Positions 58,815-64,000 of a stretch of DNA of 64,000 nt are shown piece after piece. Under the pieces are notes generated by a model. That model was not told where the DNA came from, did no database searches, and saw only the letters and a list, made by a program, of their open reading frames with translations. This stretch comes from Novosphingobium sp. BW1 (GTDB lineage Bacteria > Pseudomonadota > Alphaproteobacteria > Sphingomonadales > Sphingomonadaceae). Each line of letters begins with the position of its first letter. Positions within the stretch are counted from its first letter, which is position 1. A program made the position numbers and the translations under genes. Where the stretch lies: positions 48,751-112,750 of the forward strand of contig NZ_VIRF01000069.1 in the NCBI RefSeq assembly GCF_008107685.1, read 5' to 3'.

Positions 58815-60262
58815 CGCCCTGCCCCTGCACGCGTCATCGCGTCCCTTTCCGTATGTGTTGGCGCCCCAGCGGACGGCCGTGTTGTCTGCGACGAGATAAG
58901 ACTGCGCAGGATTCCCTCGCGGATGCCACGATCCGCAACGCCCAGGCGCTCGGCGGGCCATAGGTCGAGAATCGATTCGAGGATAGCACATCCCGCCACG
59001 ACCAGGTCCGCGCGCTCCTTGCCGATACAATTGAGCTCGCGCCGATCCTCGATCGCCATGGTCGAAAGGCGCGTACTAATATCGCGCATCGACCGCGCCG
59101 GCACAATCAGCCCGTCGACCATGCGCCGGTCGTACTGCGGCAGCTCCAGGTGCAAGCTGGCCAGTGTCGTGACCGTACCGCTCGTGCCCAGAAGCCGCAG
59201 CGGGCCGTTGCGCCCGGCACTGCCCCGCGCGCCCGAGATACGCTGCGCAAAATCGGCGAAACTCTCACTCACGAGGCTGTGCATGTGGCGGTAGCGCGCC
59301 AGGCGCTCGGCCTCGCAGGTTCCTTCAGGCCCCACGCTTTCGGTGAGCGAGACCACGCCCCAGGGCACGCTCTGCCAGTCGAGGATACGCGGCACAGTCC
59401 CGGTACTCTCGATCAGCACCAGCTCGGTCGATCCGCCACCGATGTCAAAGATCATTGCTGGCCCCATACCTTCCTCGAGCAGCACGTGGCAGCCCAGCAC
59501 GGCGAGGCGCGCCTCCTCACGCGCGCTGATGATGTCGAGGGCGATCCCTGTCTCCTGGCGCACGCGCTCGATGAATTCGGGCCCGTTCTCCGCTCGGCGG
59601 CAGGCCTCGGTCGCGACCGAGCGCGCCAGATGGACATTGCGCCGCATGAGCTTCTCGGCACAGATCTTGAGCGCGGCGAGGGTGCGGTCCATCGCCGCAT
59701 CCGAAAGCCGTCCCGACTGGGCCAGCCCTTCGCCTAGGCGGACAACGCGGCTGAACGCGTCGATGACGGTGAAGTGCTGTCCAGATGGCCGCGCGATCAA
59801 CAGACGGCAGTTGTTGGTGCCAAGATCGATCGCGGCGAACGACTGACGTGACCGGCCCTCGCGTTCATGGCCACTCGCCAGTGCCTTGGGACCCGGGACC
59901 TTGCGATCGGACGTCGCACCACCACCCTGTCGCTCGGAAGATGCCTGGTGCACCGCTCCTCGCCCACGCGCCAACTCGCGCGGGGACGCATCGCCAGATC
60001 CATCGTGTGCCTGGGACGCTCGGCCTTCGCCGGAACGTTGACGGGACGCACCGCGCCCGCCACTCTCGGGACCGGAGCCCCTCTTCTCGTTTCGTTCGCG
60101 CGGCACTTTGCCTGCCACGGGCACGGACGTCGCCTGCGACGCCCCCTTGCCCACGGCTGCCCCGTTCGCGGACCTGGAAGACTTCCCCTTCCGGCCCTTA
60201 CGCCGCTTGGAAGCGCGGCGCGGGACATCGACTTTCGCGGCCGGCGGATCATGCTCCGCCAT
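58811..60262 (-). CDS. Ppx/GppA phosphatase family protein with long basic N-terminus
   Basis: Exopolyphosphatase or pppGpp phosphohydrolase family, cytosolic. The 483-residue protein has a catalytic part from ~residue 140 with the ASKHA phosphate loops AIDLGTNNCRLLIA and MIFDIGGGSTELVLIES; Glu and the C-terminal GTSGTVTTLASLHL are typical. The first ~135 residues are low-complexity Arg/Lys/Gly/Ser (PRRASKRRKGRKGKSSRS), absent from standard Ppx or GppA. They could bind RNA or polyphosphate. The ATG at 60262 (MAEHDPPAAK) was chosen; the frame extends upstream. It is co-transcribed with rlmE. Confidence 0.87.
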   Translation of the reverse strand: MAEHDPPAAKVDVPRRASKRRKGRKGKSSRSANGAAVGKGASQATSVPVAGKVPRERNEKRGSGPESGGRGASRQRSGEGRASQAHDGSGDASPRELARGRGAVHQASSERQGGGATSDRKVPGPKALASGHEREGRSRQSFAAIDLGTNNCRLLIARPSGQHFTVIDAFSRVVRLGEGLAQSGRLSDAAMDRTLAALKICAEKLMRRNVHLARSVATEACRRAENGPEFIERVRQETGIALDIISAREEARLAVLGCHVLLEEGMGPAMIFDIGGGSTELVLIESTGTVPRILDWQSVPWGVVSLTESVGPEGTCEAERLARYRHMHSLVSESFADFAQRISGARGSAGRNGPLRLLGTSGTVTTLASLHLELPQYDRRMVDGLIVPARSMRDISTRLSTMAIEDRRELNCIGKERADLVVAGCAILESILDLWPAERLGVADRGIREGILRSLISSQTTRPSAGAPTHTERDAMTRAGAGR

Positions 60263-60409
60263 TTTCACCAAATCTCGTTCAAATCTTCCCACCCTGGCGG
60301 TGGGCACCTGACGCGATGCTAACCGCCCGCGGACAAAGGAGCAAGCCCGATGCAAATTACCCCTTGACCCGAATCGCACCACCCCCTAGAGCCGCCTCTC
60401 CAACGATAA

Positions 60410-60483
60410 TGCCCCGTCGTCTAATGGTAAGACTACGGATTCTGATTCCGTCTATCGAGGTTCGAATCCTCGCGGGGCATCCA
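60410..60483 (+). tRNA. tRNA-Gln (CTG)
   Basis: All arms pair: acceptor TGCCCCG / CGGGGCA, D arm, anticodon arm ACGGA-TTCTGAT-TCCGT with anticodon CTG (reads CAG), and T arm CGAGG-TTCGAAT-CCTCG. CCA is encoded. The first pair U1-A72 is the mark of tRNA-Gln that is glutamylated and amidated by GatCAB. The discriminator base 73 is T rather than G. An integrase gene follows, so the 3' part is a likely attachment site. Confidence 0.93.
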
Positions 60484-60598
60484 GCTTCCTATCTCAGTCA
60501 GCATCAACCACGCTCAAGGGCATTGCTTTTGTGGCGGTTTTTCTGCGAGATACGTCGCATGTCATCTCAACCTGTCTCAGCCAAGCGCGTACCATCTA

Positions 60599-60627
60599 GG
60601 GGCAACCTTGGGGGCAATGGGGGCAAC
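60599..60627 (+). repeat. Three GGGGCAA direct repeats before the integrase
   Basis: GGGGCAAC (60599), GGGGCAAT (60611) and GGGGCAAC (60620) lie between the tRNA and the integrase start, spaced 12 and 9 bases. Such clustered repeats beside an attachment site are typical arm-type integrase binding sites. Confidence 0.45.
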
Positions 60628-60641
60628 TCAGGCATTTCGCG

Positions 60642-62003
60642 ATGCTGACCGACGCCGGCTGCCGGAAGGCACTCCCTTCGGATCGCGACAGGAAGATCTC
60701 AGACGACCGCGGTCTGTTTTTGCTTGTGCGCAAGACCGGCTCGAAACTCTGGCAGATGAAGTATCGCTTCGGAGGGAAGGAAAAGAAGCTCTCCTTCGGC
60801 CCGTACCCGCGCGTTACCCTTGCTGCGGCGCGGCAGGCTCGCGACAAAGCGCTGGTGCAGTTGCACGAGGGAATAGACCCTGGTGCGGAGAAGAAGGCGA
60901 AGAAAGCCAAAGCCGCCGCGGAAGCTCTGGACAGTTTCGAGAAGGTAGCGCGCGCCTGGCATGCGCAGAAGGCGCAAACACTCACTCCCAGGTACGCAAA
61001 CGCAGTCTTGGCACGGCTCGAAGCGAATGCTTTTCCGATCCTTGGACCGATGCCCATTCGAGCAATCACGCCACCAATGGTCTTGGCAATGATTCGCGGG
61101 ATCGAGGCACGGGGCGCGCACGACATGGCACACCGCGTTCGCAATCATTGTTCCGAGATCTTCGTCTGGGCAATCGCCTCAGGGATGGCCGAAACGGATC
61201 CGGCTGCGATCATTGCGAAAGCGCTGGCTCCAACGGACCCGAAACTGCGCCCCGCAATGCTCAAGGTTCCGAAAGCGCGACAGGTCCTGAAAGTGACCGA
61301 GGCACTGCCCGGCGCGCATTGGTCGACCCTGCTAGCTTCGCGGCTCCTCGCGCTTACTGCTGCGCGCCCTGGCGTCGTTCGCCTCGCACAGCGCCAGGAA
61401 TTCGAAGGCCTGGACGGGGACAGCCCAGTCTGGCGCATTCCCGCCGAAAAGATGAAGCTTACGCGTTCGCAGAAGCGCGACATCACCTGGGAATTTGCCA
61501 TTCCGCTCTCGAGCCAAGCTGCAGAAACTGCGTCCGCTGCAATCTCAGAGAGCCTCGCTTGCAGGGGCAAGGACGCGCCGGGCTGGCTCTTTCCTGGGCC
61601 CGGCGCGTGGCGCAGTCCAATGAGCGACAGCACCTTATCCAAGCTGTATCGCGACGCTGGCTTTCGCGGAATACACGTCCCGCATGGCTGGCGCTCGACG
61701 TTCTCGACCATCATGAACGAACGCGCCGCATTGGAAGACCACGAGCGCGATCGCGCGATTATCGACCTTATGCTTGCGCACGCGCAGCAGGGCGTCGAGC
61801 CAATCTACAATCGCGCCTTGTACTTGCCTCGACGCCGCGAACTCGCGCAGATCTGGGCGGACTTGCTCATGAAAGGCACTGCAGCACCGCGCCTGCTATT
61901 GCCAGAACACAGGCCTTGGCGCTCCAAGTCCGGGGAGACCGCGCATGAATGCGGTCTCGATGGCCTCGCTGATGACGAGCATCAGCAATCGGGCGGCAGC
62001 TGA
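60642..62003 (+). CDS. P4-type tyrosine integrase
   Basis: Site-specific recombinase of the P4/Bbp50 type, 453 residues. An N-terminal DUF4102-like arm-binding domain (~1-90, DDRGLFLLVRKTGSKLWQMKYRFGGKEKKLSFGPYP) precedes the SAM-like core-binding domain and the catalytic domain. Catalytic residues visible are Arg242 (TAARPGVV), His348-x-x-Arg351 (HGWRSTF) and His380 (LAHAQQG), with the nucleophile Tyr in IYNRALYLPRR (389 or 394). The last ~45 residues are an extra tail. It lies 158 bases after tRNA-Gln and overlaps the next gene by 59 bases. Confidence 0.92.
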   Translation: MLTDAGCRKALPSDRDRKISDDRGLFLLVRKTGSKLWQMKYRFGGKEKKLSFGPYPRVTLAAARQARDKALVQLHEGIDPGAEKKAKKAKAAAEALDSFEKVARAWHAQKAQTLTPRYANAVLARLEANAFPILGPMPIRAITPPMVLAMIRGIEARGAHDMAHRVRNHCSEIFVWAIASGMAETDPAAIIAKALAPTDPKLRPAMLKVPKARQVLKVTEALPGAHWSTLLASRLLALTAARPGVVRLAQRQEFEGLDGDSPVWRIPAEKMKLTRSQKRDITWEFAIPLSSQAAETASAAISESLACRGKDAPGWLFPGPGAWRSPMSDSTLSKLYRDAGFRGIHVPHGWRSTFSTIMNERAALEDHERDRAIIDLMLAHAQQGVEPIYNRALYLPRRRELAQIWADLLMKGTAAPRLLLPEHRPWRSKSGETAHECGLDGLADDEHQQSGGS

Positions 62004-62895
62004 AAACAGCGTCCGCCTGTGGCGCCGCACCTACAACGTCAGCGATCCGCGTGCGAACGTCGCCCGACGCCTCGGCGATGGCAGCGTTCGCCAGGGCAAG
62101 ATCGTCATCTCAACGATTATTGAAACCGCGACCAAGTGGTTCAAGCACACGAACGAAGCCGCACGGCACGCATACGCCGAACAAATGCTCGCGTTCGAGC
62201 AAGGCAAGGCATCTGTAGCAGAAGAGCCCCAGCGCCCGACCAAGCTCAAGTGGAATATACTTGCCACGCTCGAGGCGGTCCTGAGCTTCCTCGATTTCAA
62301 GACAGGCGAGTGCATTGCGACCTACGAGATGATCGCCAAGGCCGCCGAGTGTGGCCGCGACACGGTCTATAAGCACATCAACCGCCTGCGCGAGCTCGGC
62401 CTGATCGATTGGGTGCGCCGGTGCGAGCCGACCGGCAACAAGATCGGCCAGAAGACGAAGGCGGCCCCAAATGCCTATTTTTTCGAAATCACTCGCCTCC
62501 CCAGCGCGGTCCAGATGCTTATGCGTCAGATCCTCACACGGCGCGGCGTCAAGCTGGCCTCGCATCCCGAGCGCCAGGGCTCGGGCTCAGTTCCGAACCG
62601 CGCCCAGCGCCTCGCCACGAAGCTGGGTAAGACGCTGTCCAGTGCAGAGAGCTTCCTGCAGCGCAAGAAGCGGCAGACCAAGTGCCTGGCCGAAGCGGAC
62701 TTCGTGCGCGAGGAAACGCAGCTGATGGGCGACATCCCGACCGAACGCTGGGCCGCCATCCGCCACCCTGGCGACCTCGCTGCGCAGCAGGCGTACAATG
62801 CCCGCCTCGGTATCCACGCTCTCGACCATGAAAGTATGGAAATGCCGCTTCAATCCCCCCCTACAGAACAATTCAAAAAGGTCAGAGGACGCTGA
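61945..62895 (+). CDS. Winged-helix protein, possible replication initiator
   Basis: The 316-residue protein has a winged helix-turn-helix at ~115-165 (TGECIATYEMIAKAAECGRDTVYKHINRLRELGLIDWVRRCEP), basic flanks, and no spans. The layout resembles replication initiators of small plasmids and integrated elements of alphaproteobacteria, but I cannot assign a family. GGGGAG precedes the ATG at 61945, which is inside the integrase 3' end. Iteron-like repeats lie 150-270 bases downstream. It could instead be a transcriptional regulator of the element. Confidence 0.6.
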   Translation: MNAVSMASLMTSISNRAAAENSVRLWRRTYNVSDPRANVARRLGDGSVRQGKIVISTIIETATKWFKHTNEAARHAYAEQMLAFEQGKASVAEEPQRPTKLKWNILATLEAVLSFLDFKTGECIATYEMIAKAAECGRDTVYKHINRLRELGLIDWVRRCEPTGNKIGQKTKAAPNAYFFEITRLPSAVQMLMRQILTRRGVKLASHPERQGSGSVPNRAQRLATKLGKTLSSAESFLQRKKRQTKCLAEADFVREETQLMGDIPTERWAAIRHPGDLAAQQAYNARLGIHALDHESMEMPLQSPPTEQFKKVRGR

Positions 62896-63050
62896 CGCGC
62901 CCTCTGGCGCTCAATTTGTTGTTGCCCATAGCCCGAAAGGGCCAATCACTCCCCCAGCGAAGCGCCAAACGAACCGGTGTGTGGGGGCGGCTGCGCCGCC
63001 CGGGTATCCGAGGGGGCAAGGAGCAAAAGCCGTGCCAGGAAACGGCCGTC

Positions 63051-63168
63051 TGCGTAGACCGATATTGTGCGTAATGCTGCATTGAGGCCCACACAGCTGC
63101 GCCTTCCGCAGAAATCCGGCCTTAATCGCACATCGCAATGTGCGTAGAACCGCGATCTCTTGCGTAAT
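63051..63168 (+). repeat. Iteron-like repeats TGCGTAGA / TGCGTAAT (two copies)
   Basis: TGCGTAGA (63051) and TGCGTAAT (63068) recur as TGCGTAGA (63141) and TGCGTAAT (63161). CGCACAT-CGCA-ATGTGCG, a 7-bp inverted repeat, lies between at about 63127-63144. The stretch 62896-63267 has no convincing gene. Confidence 0.5.
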
Positions 63169-63267
63169 ATCCGCACCAAAAGCGTGGAGGCGAGGCGTGG
63201 GGGCAAGCCCGGCGTGTGGGATCTCGGCCGGACAGCAGGCATGGGTGGGTTCGATCGGTCGAGGGGA

Positions 63268-63659
63268 GCCGCCCCTCTCGCTCGTTTTGACGCTCTGGCT
63301 ATCGATGATGTCCGCATTGGGAGAGGCTGCGCGCCTCTCGCTTTCTCGCAGGCTCATGACCAGCAGCGTGTGCATCACCTCGATCAATCCCGCGTTACAC
63401 CAGGCTAAGAAGTAGCGCCAAACCGTCGAGTTTGCGCATATTCGTACTGCGACGCCGTCCCTCCGTATTTTACCGCAGGAATAAACGACGCCACCAGCGC
63501 CCACTCCCTATCCATCATGCCGCTTGGATACCGCAGTCCTTTGCGGCTATGTTCTTCTTGAGTAATGCCAGTCCATGCCGTTGAGAACAGAAGTGGCTCG
63601 GTTTGTCTGAACAGCCTTTGACGTTTGATAAGTGGATCGTCTGCGGTTTGGTTGTTCAA
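63268..63659 (-). pseudogene. Decayed IS5-family transposase
   Basis: On the minus strand the N-terminal part reads LRYPSGMMDREWALVASFIPAVKYGG, typical of IS5 transposases. The middle (~30-40 residues with the catalytic domain start) is missing, and the frame shifts near 63425 to STVWRYFLAWCNAGLIEVMHTLL and then ADIIDSQSVKTSERGG, the first catalytic Asp region. The sequence after 63268 does not continue the family. It is thus internally deleted, frameshifted and truncated, and cannot encode an active enzyme. Confidence 0.75.
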
Positions 63660-63669
63660 GCTGGCGCCT

Positions 63670-63718
63670 GCGGGGCGTCATGGAGGTCGGGCGTAGCCCG
63701 GCCGGAGTGACGCCCCGC
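63670..63718. repeat. Nested inverted repeat at the end of the IS3-family element
   Basis: GCGGGGCGTCA (63670-63680) pairs with TGACGCCCCGC (63708-63718), and inside lies GGTCGGGC / GCCCGGCC around GTA. It is 14 bases beyond the stop of the transposase fragment and may be its terminator or mark an IS boundary. Confidence 0.5.
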
Positions 63719-63732
63719 AAGTCGCGGCCAAT

Positions 63733-64000
63733 TCACGCTGCCACGGCCTGTGGCAGATTGTCAAAGTAGGTTTGATCGGGCGTACGTCCGCCGAGGCTCG
63801 AGTGAGGTCTCCGGGCGTTGTAGAAGCCCAGGTATCGGCCGATCGAACTGCGCGCTTCGCTGACGCATGCGTCGGCGTGCAGGTAGACTTCCTCGTACTT
63901 CACCGAGCGCCACAGCCGCTCGACCACGACATTGTCGCGCCAGGCGCCGCGGCCGTCCATGCTGATGGCGATACCCTCGCGCCGCAGCACGCCGGTGAAG
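63733..64000 (-). CDS. IS3-family transposase OrfB, C-terminal part (cut by window edge)
   Basis: The visible ~85 residues (LRREGIAISMDGRGAWRDNVVVERLWRSVKYEEVYLHADACV, then RSSIGRYLGFYNARRPHSSLGGRTP) are the conserved end of IS3 OrfB, with the catalytic Glu in the VVVERLWRSVKYEEV region and the FYNARRPHSSL signature. The frame stays open to the right edge, so the gene continues out of the window. It lies in the integrated element, near the decayed IS5 gene. Confidence 0.88.
   Translation of the reverse strand, partial: FTGVLRREGIAISMDGRGAWRDNVVVERLWRSVKYEEVYLHADACVSEARSSIGRYLGFYNARRPHSSLGGRTPDQTYFDNLPQAVAA

Noticed and set aside
62911..63504. 197-codon minus-strand open frame over the IS5 remnant
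   Set aside because: Only its first third matches an IS5 transposase, after a frameshift. The rest has no similarity to the family, so it is treated as part of a pseudogene.

Overview
The window looks like a chromosomal segment of a high-GC alphaproteobacterium of the Sphingomonadales, most likely a Novosphingobium-type sphingomonad. This rests on the protein sequences (DUF4167 protein, S46 dipeptidyl peptidase, membrane-anchored cytochrome c divergent from pheA, rlmE behind a Ppx/GppA gene, CDC48-type ATPase) and on gene order. No rRNA or CRISPR array is visible; one tRNA gene (Gln) is present. The genus is inferred and was not tested by any search.

Layout. 1-6.0 kb: DUF4167 protein, lnt, metK, trhO and a GST-like gene, all on +. 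6.0-14.7 kb: sseA and oligoendopeptidase F on -, then an S46 peptidase, an MscS channel, a serine hydrolase and glutaminyl cyclase on +. 14.7-24.7 kb: CDC48 ATPase, a candidate small RNA, a universal stress protein, a LysR regulator divergent from scoAB, gpx, and polA. 25-31 kb: a small lipoprotein, a class A beta-lactamase-like gene, groESL with a CIRCE operator, and a MATE pump. 31-45 kb: lipoprotein cytochrome c, rplJL on - with its own promoter and probable L10 leader, a small HTH/DUF2975 operon, then rpoBC on + with a near-consensus promoter. 45-60 kb: retropepsin-like protease, ispG, CorA-type transporter, an eight-gene compact operon (DUF4129, DUF4350, MoxR, DUF58, SpoIIM, RDD and two GNATs), pheA, cytochrome c, and rlmE with Ppx/GppA. 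60.4-64 kb: tRNA-Gln followed by a P4-type integrase, a winged-helix gene, iteron-like repeats, a decayed IS5-family transposase and the end of an IS3-family element. This is the start of an integrated element that runs off the right edge.

Most of the window is core housekeeping: lipoprotein maturation, SAM synthesis, tRNA and rRNA modification, DNA repair, chaperones, transcription, isoprenoid and phenylalanine synthesis, and respiration. The most striking unexplained feature is a family of seven dispersed ~103-115 bp elements in intergenic gaps (5951, 14625, 21711, 27269, 31211, 44882 and 57999). Their terminal hairpins are inverted copies of one another, and the middle forms a stem whose sequence differs between copies while pairing is kept. 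Five of the seven lie between converging genes. Other points of interest are a ~65-nt small RNA candidate with its own promoter and terminator, the separation and inversion of rplJL relative to rpoBC, and possible integrase and replication signals in the tRNA-Gln element.
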